Source: Atkinsonella hypoxylon (taxonomy: Eukaryota; Ascomycota; Sordariomycetes; Hypocreales; Clavicipitaceae). Taken from it: a DNA stretch of 64,000 bases. A model generated the notes under the pieces. It saw nothing but the letters and a program-made list of their open reading frames with translations, was not told where the DNA came from and ran no database searches. Below are positions 45,938-57,804 of this stretch, piece after piece; the stretch's first letter is position 1, and the number at the start of each line of letters is the position of its first letter. The position numbers and the translations under genes are program-made. Location of the stretch: positions 170,859-234,858 of the forward strand of contig JFHB01000032.1 in the NCBI GenBank assembly GCA_000729835.1, read 5' to 3'.

Positions 45938-48303
45938 CTAGTCGACTTTGATAGCGCTACGTATTTCGTCAGCATGCAACTACCATCACGGCAAAAAACT
46001 ACCAAGACACGCTGAATCGGGAGCACATATTGTGGCCCAATGCCCTAAAATTCGGGAAACAAAAGGAACAAACACAGAAAAGGAACCGAGGAAACTCACC
46101 CGTATATCCTCCGAACAAAAGCATAGGCGCTCAGGAATCCAATAGTCCCCGTCAAAAGACCATATACGCAACATGCCATGAAGCTGTAGCTGAAAAACAG
46201 CATGCTACTAACAAAGCCACTAATGTGAAGCTTGCAAAAGTAATACCACACACTGTATGCGAACACCCACAGTGCACTGCCCCCGCCCACAAAGAATGAC
46301 TGCCACCACCAATGGTAGTTTTCCGAACAGAGCTGAAGGTAAATGGCAACAACGGTCACCTCGGCGATCGTCACCGCGAGGATGACGGACACGACGGCCA
46401 GGAAGCCGAATACGTAGTAGTAGCCGCTCTTGTCCTGCCACGTAGACTGAAACACAAAGAGCAGCTCTATGAAAATGACGGCAAATGGCATCAGCCCAGC
46501 CAGGACTATTGATTGTAGCGACTTGGTGTACCATGCTTGCTGAGGGACCTGGCGCGCAATGACGGCTGTGCGAGTTGGGTGCTCCCATGCGCTAGCCTTC
46601 ATATACCCATAGTATGAACCAGCAAGCACCAGTGGAACCTGGACGCACAACCACAAGAACATGATGGCGATGAGCGTGCCGAATGGAATCGCCGTGCTGG
46701 ATGCCTGAGCCCAGACGAAAAGGTTCAAGACAAAAACGAGACCGAACGTAAGGCCAGGGAACAAGAGGGCCGTGATCAGTGCGTTGGTCCTGTAATCTGC
46801 TCCATCGAAGCTCTTGAAGACTCTTGCCGAGAAATATCCAGAAAACAGGCCGGCAAAAATGAATAGTCCTACGCCGACGCTGATGAAACCGCCGCGGAAA
46901 CTAGGGTTCAGAACTCCAAGCGCGCTCAGGAGTACAAGGCCAACCGCCATAAAAGTCAGCTGCATGCCGGAGCCGATGAGGGGGGCAAGTAAGTTGCCAA
47001 ACCGAGGTGTTCGGAAGACGTCGGCATGGAGCAACTTCCATCCAGTCACATCCTCAAGCGCCTCGTCGTCGGAAGAGACATCGCCATCGTTCGCATCATC
47101 GTCCTGCTCAAGCAAACCAGGCTTCTCCTTGGGCGAGCGGGCGCCAGATCGTGGCTTGCGTTTCATTCGCAATTTGCCATCTTCAGCCATTGAATCCTTG
47201 TATCCCTTAATATCAGAGCGAATGGTCTTGGTGAAGATGATCATGATAATACCAGTCAGCAGGCCACAAATGATGAGCGAGTTGACGATAGCAAGCCAGT
47301 GGATGTGCGACCCTTCTTCCTGGTTAACAAAGTAAAGATCCCAACGTCGTTCCCATTCAATTGTGTTGTCTTCTCGGAAGTACACGGAGTAAGTGTATGG
47401 GATATTGAGGGTCCCTTCGGCTTCATCATCCCCACCGTCATCGAGAGCGGCGGGAGGGTATGCCGAGTCCGCATATTTGGGTGCTGGATCAGCTGTCTTG
47501 TTGAGCGTCACATTCAACTCCAATGCGCCGTCAACATTTTGCAAATCCACTGGACATCCTTGACTATCTCGACGGTTGGCGTGACCGATGCTCTTTGGAT
47601 AGACTTCGAACCCAACTATAATCTTACCCCCGCGCGCTCCTGCTCGGCCGGGAGCTGATCGATATCTAATGACAATGGTGTAGTGGTTGTGTAGATAGTA
47701 GCGAGCCTTCCCCGTGCTCGGAGACACTTCGGCATAGCCGAGTTTGAATCCGGCCGCATAGTACTTCTTGGTTTTGTCAACAGTAACAAAGCTCGTCGCA
47801 CCAGGCAGGTTGTCCACAATCCACTCAGCCACGTAACCATCGCGAATCAGTTCCTTGGTTCGCTTCAAGTCGCTTTTTGACATTTCCTTGTTGCAGAGAA
47901 AGTTGCACGGTTTGTCTTGTTGCATGGCAAGTTCGATATCCGATGCCATGATTCGATCGCCTCGCAGCACTTCGCCCAGGTTGAGCGAGATGCTTTGTCC
48001 ACTAAATAGTCCGGTCCCTGCCTTGTGTTGACCAGTAGGTGGGCAGACAAATGGCAGGTCGTAGTAGGCATACTGCAGCTGTGTATTATCGGAGTAGACT
48101 TTATTGACCATGAGAGGAATATGCTGGTCTGGCTTGTAACTTTTGATAGACCATCCTGTATGCGCGTCAATTATAAGCTCGTTTGGCTTTGGCCGATGGG
48201 AATCGAGCTGCAATTAATTACCTGGAATATAGAATGCTTGGGTAGAGCAGACCATAGCCACCGACAAGATGCCAGCCAATCCGTTTCTAGCCCCCCAAAT
48301 CAT
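45938..48303 (-). CDS. TM9-superfamily nonaspanin (EMP70/TMN-type endomembrane protein)
   Basis: Exons (descending) are 48303-48222, 48155-46100 and 45956-45938, giving 718 aa. Exon 1 supplies the signal peptide and FYIPG (AFYxPG is the family's mature N-terminus), joined in phase to WSIKSYKPDQHIPLMVNKVY. The lumenal half carries PPTGQHKAGTGLFSGQS. Nine membrane helices follow from about residue 320. Characteristic blocks are WKLLHADVFRTPR, NPSFRGGFISVGVGLF and SGYFSARVF. The terminal exon is only 19 nt and encodes GAIKVD plus stop, restoring the family's C-terminal K-x-D signal, which is known to bind COPI for Golgi retention. Nonaspanins act in the Golgi and endosomes in membrane-protein sorting and adhesion. 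Without the micro-exon the protein would end at a false stop just past RRIYG. Confidence 0.92.
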
Positions 48304-50519
48304 CTTTACTCGTGTATTGAGTGTCACGTTCGACTTGTTGGCGGACCAAATCTGGACCAAATCCGATATCTTCACTTTCAACCACCAAGATCAACAGCGT
48401 CACAATGGTTTGCGGGGTTTCGGATTCCTAGGTGTAAGCCTAAAATCGACACTTGGACCACTTCCGGTGCAACGGGATCGCTTCTTCGAAAGATATCTCA
48501 AGGAATTGATTAAGCAATAGCTCAATTCGACCGCAGAATGGTCACCGTCCGACGCCGTAGCGCCGGAAAGCCGAGGCTTAGCGTAGAGCAACACAAAACG
48601 AGTGAAATTGGCACAGAGTACCAGTAGGAGGATGTCTCGCCCCAATAGCGGGCTCAACCGCAAAAGTCCAAGCACGAAAAGATCGGCTCGCGGACGGCAG
48701 ACGTGACCGGGATGCGCGGACTGTCGTACTCTCTTGAACGAGGGTACGGGGACAGGAAACAAGGGTCTAAGGATGTTGAAGACAGTCTGGCTGAAGGACT
48801 ATACTGATGGAATGTCCGAAAGATGCCGACTCGTGAAGAAGATGGTAGGAGAACGACTGGCAAGGAAAATCGATAGTTAGCAGGTGACGCGGGGGAGATG
48901 AATGTTTAGCAAGGGCGGAGACGTTGCAGCAGCAGATAAGAGAAGAGGTTCTGGCCGAGTGGATCTGCGTAGCAGAGATCATGAAGCTTGTGAGCACTTC
49001 AAAGGCGTATCAAGTACCAGACCGCACCGCATAAGACATCAGACTCAAGCTAAAAGGAGCTAAAAGGAGCTACAAGGAGCTACATCGCACATCTCACAAC
49101 TGTAATGTCATATTTTCCGCTTCCAAAGCTTGCAAAGGTCGCTCAAGGTCCCACTGCCCGAGCCATCAGAAAGGTGGGCCCATGGGTTGAACACGAAAGT
49201 CTAGCCTTGCGGACCCACAGCACAAACCCGTATGGAGTATGGAGTACGGAGAACGCACCTACCAAGCAGGTACTAGGTACCTTATTACAGGGTACATGTA
49301 CTCCGTACTTCCATTCGACCCAAAAGTCACCTTGCAGGGTTATCCTAGACATTACAGCACTTTAGCCAATTTCATAAATAGAATCTAGACTATTCCGTAA
49401 GCTCCCGCTAAAGCCACACCAATCGTTACTCCGTATATTATCTGATTTTTACCAGTATAATTGCGCGCAAAATTATGTAAATATCGCCTTATCGTGATAA
49501 GCGTCAATTTTGACTTGTGATATATTTCTCTAAGATCATTCCCCGCAGTTTGCCAAGGGGGCAGCTTAAGCAGCATGCCTCTTTCACCCGCTCCGTAACT
49601 ACTTTTCAGACCAACTGGACTGCCGAGAGCGACATTCACGTCAGCACGCATAGGGCCGCCGACCCTCGGACTTGCTGTATGTTTCCCACTGTGAGACTGT
49701 CCGTTGGTTCTGGAGCCCAGAATGGCGTATACGTTTGAAGATACCTGGTCAACAATATAATCGGCCTGAGCTTTCCTAGTAGCCCGAAGCCGAGTTTGCC
49801 ATGTATCAAGCAAGGGACAAGACCGTCACTCGAGTCGAGAGTAAAGTTTAGATGCTGAGAGATTCGTCAGGGCGGACCATGAGTCTTCCCTTCAAAATCA
49901 TAAGGATAGACTGCTCTTCAGGTGCCAGCATCTCCTCTAGGTCTTGAGGGCCTTGCGGTTGTTCTCCTGGTAAGCAACACACTTAATCAATACGACCTAT
50001 GTCACGTCAGACGTCTGGACGCCACACTCGCTGGCATCTTGAACAACAAGGATTCTGCTTCAAATCGCACCGTGCTCCAGACGTAGACTCTAGGACCGTC
50101 AGAGGAAATGAGGTTTGTCTATCATGGACCGTTGACCTTGCCGAGATGTCAGAAGATGGACGTATCTGCCAGTCAATAATATGTGAGAGCGCAAGCGTGT
50201 TTCTGATCCGGCACCAGCTGAGGCGAGAGAATTTCCATTCCTAATCGGAACCACATTATCAAATCAAGGATATTTCTTTCTTGACTTTCCCTTTATCTTA
50301 TATATATTATTGTTTTTGTATTGTCCATCGAGCGATGGTGCAGCAGAAAAGGGGCCAGTCAAATGAACATGAACATAATCATGCACTTATCTGTACGTAC
50401 TGTACATGTATCCAAGGCTCTGAACAAATAATTCCGAAATGAAAAAGTGCATATCTAATTAGGAAACAGTCAGTGCCATTCGCTCCCTTGTCATCGCCAT
50501 AGCGATTTCCAATCAAATC
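48304..50519. other. Intergenic region, 2.2 kb
   Basis: Contains the TM9 promoter on the left. A 10-bp repeat (AGCTAAAAGG and variants, about 3.5 copies) is at 49048-49084. TACTCCGTA 9-mers lie at 49300 and 49427. The minus-strand open frame 49385-49813 starts only at TTG and shows no domain, so I do not call it. Confidence 0.45.
49048..49084. repeat. 10-bp tandem repeat AGCTAMAAGG
   Basis: Three full head-to-tail units and a partial fourth, about 750 bp upstream of the TM9 start. Confidence 0.75.
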
Positions 50520-51122
50520 TCATCTATCCATTTCATGCTTCACCGGCCGATACAGAGAGTAGTCAAATATAGCTCTTCGCCCCGTGCCATTCAGATCCGA
50601 GCATGCCACGCCGACGAAGGCGCCTTGAACTACCGTGGGCTTGATGGCCGCCACGCTCGTCCGAGAGAAGCGATGCGTCGAGGACAGGACCGAGAGGCTG
50701 AGGCTGACGTTGCGACAGTGGCGTCTTATCGCCATCTCGCGTCATTGGCGATGAACCGACGGCACTTTCAACGGCCTCGCTTTCCCAGGCTCAGGCAGCT
50801 GAACGGCCTCTTTGGGATCACTCACGCCATCGAGGTTGTCGTCTGGCCACGAGGCTTCGGATCGCATCAGGAGCAGCTCGCGGTTTCTGTGCTGGTCGGG
50901 AGTCACGGCCAGGTAGAAGAAGTTGTAGCGGGAGTAGTACGCCGTAAGTCCAGCGAGTTGTTTTTCATTGTCAGGGCTGAAGTCGAGCGTCGTCTCGGCA
51001 TCGTAGGAAAAATGCGTCTGGCGACCCGCCACCAGGCTCTGTTCGAACCATGAGCCTATGGATTCGCGTCTCGGGAGAACCAATTGGTTGGAGCAATTGG
51101 TGAACGTGCATTCTGTGGTTTA
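50520..51122 (-). pseudogene. Broken GH43 beta-xylosidase C-terminal domain
   Basis: The minus-strand frame from about 51122 to 50742 reads RRESIGSWFEQSLVAGRQTH, AETTLDFSPDNEKQLAGL, TAYYSRYNFFYLAV and SEASWPDDNL. This is the concanavalin-like C-terminal (C2) domain that follows the catalytic propeller in many GH43 beta-xylosidases. The match continues in a second frame (LGPVLDASLLSDERGGHQAH) and then a third (GAFVGVACSDLNGTGRRAI then FDYSLYRP) down to 50520. At least two frameshifts therefore break it. The catalytic domain should lie at higher coordinates, but nothing there resembles it, so the gene is also truncated. It is a decayed remnant of hemicellulose degradation capacity. Confidence 0.75.
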
Positions 51123-53761
51123 TGCCAGACTATTCACTGTTGAGACTCGACATCACACGACCTGAACAGATCCCTATCGTAGTCGGGAACTTCCAAGGTG
51201 GCCTCTTCACGATCCCGGCAGCCGATTCTCACAGCCATCAGCTCGTCGGCAATTTCACCACCGCGCTTCGTTCTGTCAGGCGACGAAAACATCGATAAGA
51301 ACAACAGTTGACGTCGTCTTGGTATTAGAACAGTCCTACGATACCTGTTGGGTTCCTGTCATTATCGTCGTTGTTTGAATTGCTGTCGGATATGCCGAGA
51401 ACATGGTCTCCGTCACGCCTCTCAACCAGTGCGTCGCAGCAATAAAAGGCAAACCCAGCCGCAGAAGATGAGCCTAGAAGCATCTTGGGCGCCGCTTTGT
51501 AAATTCCACCGGACTTCTAGTTGAGCAGGTGTGGGGTGAGGGAATGAGTGTCCCTTGGAACTCTGTTCACAGTTCTGAAAAAGGGGGCGGCTTGATACAG
51601 CAGAGGGCCTTGTAAACCTGAGACGCAGTGACTCAACGCTAAATCCCAGAGAATCGCACGTCTCATCATACCGTGCACGCCCATCACATTCGTAATGCTT
51701 GCCTACACGGCCGTGTCTGCCATAGATAGGAACAGCACCCTCTGACTTACACTGGCCGATGCCAGCACCGCATCTGACTTAGTCAAGGTGCAGCACAATA
51801 TTGCTTTATGGCCCGTCCAGCACTCAGCACCTGTTCATCTGGCAGTGGAGGGAGACGGGTCCTTTCAGAGTGACATCTCGACCCGATCTGACGGTGGATG
51901 AAGAACCTTGGGTAGCCGGTCTTTAAGTGGCTAAGAAGACTGCATGTGGGTGCCAGGCGGGAAGTGACACGCTCAAAGCCTAAGTAACCAGCCGTCAGTA
52001 AGTCGATGAAATTCTCAAGGCTTTATTCCGTAGTCTCTAGTAATGCCTAATGACTGACATATACATCATCAGGTGGTAGCGATTGGCCTAGACGGCCGGT
52101 GATGGGCTCCTGGGCCCTCATGTCCTACTACAGGCGTCGTCTTAGGACGGCATTTGACTGAGAATGACCCCAATGTCAATGCAATACATACCAGAAACTG
52201 ATGCCATGGTGCGGATCATATGTCTTGTCAACAATTGCCTAGATGGGCTCTGCCCTGCCAGGAGCGTACGTCCTGGATGAAGGGCAGAGGCATCCAACTA
52301 TCAGCTGACTGGAAAGGAGCGCACTGGTTGCAACCAGCGCAACCTAATGGAAAAACCCAGTAGTTTCACTTGATCTTTATTCTTGTCTCGGCCATGAAGG
52401 GACGCAAATTGCGACATTGATCCAAGCCGTGGTCCACGACAGGATCGTAACCCAACGGGGCAATGAAACCGCATTTAAAATTAAATCTACTGGTTGAAGA
52501 GCTGTATCACTAAACGAACCCATTGATAGTTAGCTTATCAGGAAGGTGGATGGCAGCAAGCCGCGCCTCGGCAAATGCTGCGAGTTATCTGGGACCCATG
52601 ACATTGATTGACCTCCAGTGCTGCGTGTCTAACTATAAACAAGCTGTGTTCTACACTCCAAATGACACTCGCACTCCCTCGCTGAGAGGATCCCACTTGT
52701 ATGGAGCACCGCGAAGGCCGGACCCAACATGAAACAGAGCTTACTGTAGGACAAGAATGTAAGCTGACTCACATTGTCCTGATGTTTCAACTTGAGCCTG
52801 TGGCCCGTCGCCTCCACTCCAATTGGGCGTCGTCTTCGGATTCGTAGCCTTCTCTCATGACGTCGCAAAAAGTGAGACTATGGAATTTATTCTCGGACAA
52901 TCATGATTAAGAGCCAAAGGGGGAACTTGGCTGGTCCAACCTCTGGACTGCGTGGACGACGGAGTTGAGCGGATTAGATTAAATTCAGGTGCCGTCCCGG
53001 CCCGCATGCGCAGTGGATGACTCTTACGAGAGAGCAAAGCCAAGAAAGGCCTACAGCCAATCAGAGTCACACGGCTGGCCGGCGGGCTGTGAATAAGTGG
53101 GGTGCAGTGGGTGCAATATTCACCAGGTGACACTTGCCAACGCCTGCCGCGGCAGCTACGGAGTAACTTGACTATTCCGTATTCTAGTTACCAGTTAACT
53201 ACCAGACTGCAAAAACAGGCCCGCCCGAGCTGCTTTCTTCCTCCATGATTCCAAGATTCCTGATGACAAGCGACTGACTCCGTGAATGGCGACTAGATCC
53301 TTTTGCGCGGACCTCCGGGTACCATCTCCGAAAAAAAGAGTGCAGAGGTAGCAACGCAGAACCTGCCCAATCAAATTGACATCTGAGAGCTACTGGACTT
53401 TGGGACCGTTACCGTTTGGCCACGAGACGAGACGAGCCTTTCCCGCACGAGCGCACCAACGATCTCGAAAATGTGGCGTTGGACACGAGCAGTTTGGGTG
53501 GTCTGGTCTAAGTCAGTCATAATTACCAGGGTGCGAGAAAGGATGATGGACAGCCCCATTGATAACGAAACGACTTGAAGTAACTTACTGCACCACGTAC
53601 TTTGCACTCCATGCATGTCGCGTCAATGGCGGTTTGTTAATAAAAGGGCGAGTACATCGCTTACCCGTCTCATGCGCTCCGTCACCCTCTGCCTACCGTA
53701 ACCACCTTCGTGCGGCTTTGAGAGCTTTGAGAGCTTTGAGAGCTTTGAGACAAACATCGAC
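51123..53761. other. Gene-free stretch, 2.6 kb
   Basis: No ORF with motifs. It may contain further unrecognisable remains of the GH43 gene near 51,120-51,500. TACGGAGTA is at 53157. The right end carries a 9-bp x4 repeat and the promoter of the polyamine oxidase gene. Confidence 0.45.
53716..53751. repeat. GCTTTGAGA x4 tandem repeat
   Basis: Four perfect 9-bp units end 10 bp before the polyamine oxidase ATG, so they lie in its 5' leader. Confidence 0.9.
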
Positions 53762-55758
53762 ATGCATCCTGACTCCTTTGCATTTGCTACTGTAGTAGCT
53801 CTCTTGGTCCAGTCCACAGCAGCTCGCGTGGCTAAATCGTCTGCGGATGATGCATCATCATGCAAGAAGACCATGGTAGCTATCCTGTAGGTAAATGAAT
53901 CACATTACGTGACATTCAACATCCAGTTGTCTCTAGTCGGAACGGAGGTCCTGTACTGATTCGCAATAGCGGAGGAGGCATGGCGGGTATCACAGCAGCC
54001 GTAAGGCCCGGTCCCATTTCACTTGCATGGTGATAGCATCAAGGATTCGTCTAATCAGGCGCATCAGCAAGCATTGTCAAATCATTCCATAACCGACTTT
54101 GTTATCATCGAGTATAATGAGCGCATCGGTGGTCGTACCATGCAAACAAACTTTGGCAAGCACAAGGATGGCTCGCCCTACGTCGTTGAACTCGGAGCCA
54201 ATTGGGTCAGTTTGAGACACATTGTGTTCGCCGCGTCTGCACTGCAACTGACCAAACCGGTTAGATTCAAGGTCTCGGCAATCCAGGAGGACCCCGTAAG
54301 TATTGCGAACTTTGACTGCCGATGCCTTCCTTATATTCCGTACTGGCTGATAATTAGTGCAGAGAATCCTGTCTGGCTTTTGGTAGGCGGCTGTGTTGCC
54401 GTGTTCGTGATACGTGGTCCATGACTGACAATTTCCACAGGCTCAAAAATATGGCTTGAGAAACACGTACTCGAATTACAGTTCTATTCTGACATACAAT
54501 GAGACCGGGTACACCGACTACAGTGAGCTCATCACTGAGTACGAAGCGGCTTGGGGCAAAGCCTCTGCCAAAGCCGGTCGCATGTTGACCGAAAATATTC
54601 AAGATGACACTGTCCGTAGTGGACTTTCTCTTGCTGGGTGGAATCCCAAGCACAGTGACATGCGTCGACAAGCCGTCGAATGGTGGAGTTGGGGTGAGTT
54701 TGTTTGGTCGCGAGAACTCCATACGGCAGGTTAGTCTAATCACCATCGTAGATTGGGAAGCCGCTTTGACACCGGAGGAATCCTCGCTGATTTTCGGGGC
54801 CGCGGGTAATAACCTCACCGCCAATCAGTTCAGCGACGCAAACAATTTAGTCATTGATCCACGTGGATACAGATATATTATCGAAGAGGAGTCCAAGACC
54901 TTCCTCAAGGCCAACGATCCCCGCCTGCTTCTCAAGACAAAGATTACTAACGTCACCTACTCCGACGATGGGGTCACAGTTTACAACAGCGACGGGTCCT
55001 GTATTTCCGCCGCCTATGCCATCTGCACGTTCGCACTCGGGGTACTTCAGAACGATGCCGTCAGCTTCAAGCCCCAGCTGCCGGAATGGAAGCGGAGGGC
55101 AATCTCAAAGTTTACCATGGGGACTTACACCAAGCTCTTCATGCAATTCAGCGAGACGTTCTGGCCAAAAGACACTCAGTATTTCCTCTACGCATCTCCT
55201 ACAAAGCGCAGCTACTACCCCGTCTGGCAGTCCTTGTCCACTGAGGGCTTCCTGCCCGACTCAAACATCATCTTCGCCACTGTTATTGGAGACGAGTCCT
55301 ACAGAGTAGAGCAGCAGACGGACGAGCAGACCAAGAGCGAAATGATGGAGGTGCTGAGGCAAATGTTTCCCAACGTTACCGTGCCGGAGCCCACGGCTTT
55401 TACGTATCCTCGTTGGACCAAGACCCCTTGGACATACGGAAGCTACTCCAATTGGCCCATCGGCACCACCTTGGAGATGCATCAAAACTTGCGGGCAAAT
55501 GCAGGCCGGCTATGGTTCGCCGGCGAGGCCACCAGTGCCGCGTACTTTGGGTTCCTGCACGGTGCGTGGTTCGAGGGAATGGAGGCTGGTTCCCAAGTCG
55601 CGGCTCTGCTTAAGGAAGAGTGTGCGCACCTCTACAATGGAACAGTATGCGGGCCTAGGCCTCACTATGAGAATTTGCACGGCACCTCACCTCTTGAGCA
55701 CTACAACGTCTTGAATGGATGGGCAGCCAGTAGTTTCTACTCGAGCAGTTCCCTATAG
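53762..55758 (+). CDS. Secreted flavin-dependent polyamine/amine oxidase
   Basis: Seven exons: 53762-53886, 53970-54000, 54059-54205, 54265-54295, 54363-54382, 54441-54693 and 54752-55758, giving 537 aa. All six introns (58-83 bp) are in phase. The joins rebuild the FAD dinucleotide motif (TMVAILGGGMAGITAA), the second FAD contact (EYNERIGGRTMQTNFG), then ELGANWIQGLGNPGGPQNPV and WWSWDWEAALTPEE. The C-terminal FAD-binding block is RLWFAGEATSAAYFGFLHGA. A signal peptide (MHPDSFAFATVVALLVQSTA) and several N-x-S/T sites suggest secretion. The family oxidises polyamines to aldehydes, releasing hydrogen peroxide. Substrate choice cannot be read from sequence. Exons of 31, 31 and 20 nt make it easy to mis-annotate as a pseudogene. 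Confidence 0.88.
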
Positions 55759-57342
55759 TAAACAGTCGGTGTCACCCGCCCAATTGACATTGCAAAACTT
55801 GGCAATTTTTGAGGTAACTCTAATACACAAGCTCAGATACTTGTCAGAGAGAGGCAGGCTCACGTTCCTTAGTAGATGAGAACCGGTGGATAGGCCGGCG
55901 TGTGTATACTCACTCCATCTAGTCTTGGTGAAGCCAATAGAGTGTTCTTTGCAAACCACTTGTTGCAGGCCAAGTGTTAGTTCTAATGCGCGACTTGCCA
56001 ATCGGGGGCTAAATCGACATTGCTCCACGATCGAGGCAATGCCCGAACCTATCCTCGTTTTGCCCACAACGCTGCTTCCGAAACGGAACCGCCGCTACGG
56101 AGGTAGTGGGAGGAGAAATTAACACATCGGTAATGACTGGGTAGTAGGCCAATCATAATCAGCCTTGGCACTATTTCTCGATCTACATGGATAACGGCAT
56201 AGCTCTAAGTACCGATGTGTCTCTCAGTCCGGCGTCTTGCCTGCCCACACTTATTGATGAAGGAGTGCTGTTGCTTGGGGTAGCCTTGCAAACATGGTCT
56301 TTAAAAACCTACGTGGAATATCGATTCAACGCATTGTCAGGGATTACACAACAGTGGAAATACCATCGTTTAAGGTCCTTTCCTCTATAGGACTAATATT
56401 CGTAACCACAGAAGTCCTAATAGTCATCTGGTACAAAGAGGTATACGGCAAGTCGCACATCTATAGCGGCTCTGTTTAGCCTCTCACTAGGATTGAGGGC
56501 ATGGTAGCAAGGGGTGCTTTATCAAAAGGTGCTTGCTTGACTTCTTTTATCTAAGAGTTCTACTCCGTACGGAGTATATACATCCATCCGGCCTTTCTAC
56601 TTATAGCAGTACCGAGAGTTACTAAGAGTTACCAAGGTTGGTTGACCGAGGCAAGGACCGTGCGCAGCTGTGTACAGCTTAGTTATAAGGGATATGCACC
56701 GTCTGGTTTCATCTTAACCTTGTTGCCGATTTAGAGTTTTACCCCCCTTGCTTGTATCCTACTCTAGTCTTCCACCCCTGCCAGTATCCTATCTTTGTCT
56801 GCCACACCTAGTTGTTGCATCTAGGTTCTGTTGTGCTGTTGAAGTTGTTGTGCTGATGGAAGCTGTTGTTGAAGCTGAAGGCGCTTGGAGCTTGTTGAGA
56901 AGCTGGTGATGCTGTGAGTGTTGATGTTGAGAGTGTTATACCTAATGTTGACACTTTTCTATATAATCTAGTAATAAAAAATCATTATAATAGCATTTAA
57001 ATTACACAAGAAAGCGCAGTCTAAAGATAGTCGCTCTAGTGTTCAAGGAGGGCAAATTTGTGGCCCAAATGTGGGTGCTCGACATTGGTGGACTGCGAAC
57101 GTAGTTATCCGACCATCGCGTTAAGCTCTTGGTCAAGCATCGAGATTTAGGCCGAGCTTGTTGGTGTCCTGCGTGAAGAGTGACGTGTGATGGGCCTCCC
57201 GCATCGCCATGGGCTTCAACAATTGCAGCAGAAATGGAGGCAGGAATAGGTTTATCTTAAAGCTGACACTCCCGTCTTTCCATCTGCTTCTTGCTCTCTT
57301 GATTCTCTCGCTATACAAGTCCACTACCACATACATTGTAAC
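55759..57342. other. Intergenic region, 1.6 kb
   Basis: Contains a 16-bp perfect palindrome made from two TACTCCGTA words (56561-56576). A GTTGNN-rich low-complexity segment is at 56815-56945. No gene is supported. Confidence 0.45.
56561..56576. repeat. TACTCCGTACGGAGTA palindrome
   Basis: A perfect 16-bp palindrome formed by two overlapping inverted copies of the 9-mer that recurs singly elsewhere between genes in this window. Confidence 0.9.
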
Positions 57343-57804
57343 ATGCCGCGTATTAATTCCTCGAGGTGGTCTATGTACCCCCAGTTGCATAAAAAAGTAT
57401 TGTCCCTCCTTTCAGAGAGCAACCTCCGCTTCCGATTTCACAATGTCGACGACGACAGCACATGTATCAAAGCGTACGATACAAATGTGATGGGCAGGTT
57501 CAACTGTAATAACCTCAAGTGTGCAACCGATGGCTGGTCGAGCAAGAAGATTGCTATTACTATTCGACTTTATGACAACCAGCGATACAATGCCAGAGTC
57601 TACAACCAGCATTGCAAAGCATGTAATAGCACCGGTCGACCCTTTCTGGATGAGGAATCATATGCGGATCGAGTAGCATATCGCATCAAGAAATGGAGTG
57701 GAATAAAGCTGGGCCCGCCGCCTCATTACTCGCGGGAATTTACAGGTGAACACGAGAGTGACCTATGCGAGGGATGCAAGGTTGGTCATTGCGCTCTAGA
57801 ATAG
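57343..57804 (+). CDS. 3CxxC-type zinc-finger protein
   Basis: A single exon of 153 aa from ATG 57343. The pattern matches the zf-3CxxC domain: GRFNC55 with C60, then W-S-S-K-K-I-A-I-T-I, then C91-x2-C94 (NQHCKACN), SYADRVAYRIKKWSG, and C142-x2-C145-x4-C150 (LCEGCKVGHC). The family is widespread in fungi, usually as small stand-alone proteins, and is also found in vertebrate receptor-transporting proteins. The fungal role is unknown. The size is normal for the family and all paired cysteines are intact, so it looks functional although it sits at the edge of decayed AT-rich DNA. A longer start is not available: no upstream in-frame ATG continues the domain. Confidence 0.8.
   Translation: MPRINSSRWSMYPQLHKKVLSLLSESNLRFRFHNVDDDSTCIKAYDTNVMGRFNCNNLKCATDGWSSKKIAITIRLYDNQRYNARVYNQHCKACNSTGRPFLDEESYADRVAYRIKKWSGIKLGPPPHYSREFTGEHESDLCEGCKVGHCALE

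Noticed and set aside
49385..49813. 142-codon minus-strand ORF ending in a hydrophobic helix
   Set aside because: It begins only at a TTG, with no ATG near the start. The single hydrophobic tail is not enough support.
50535..51053. 172-codon plus-strand ORF
   Set aside because: It is the antisense shadow of the GH43 remnant, whose minus-strand frames carry clear family motifs.
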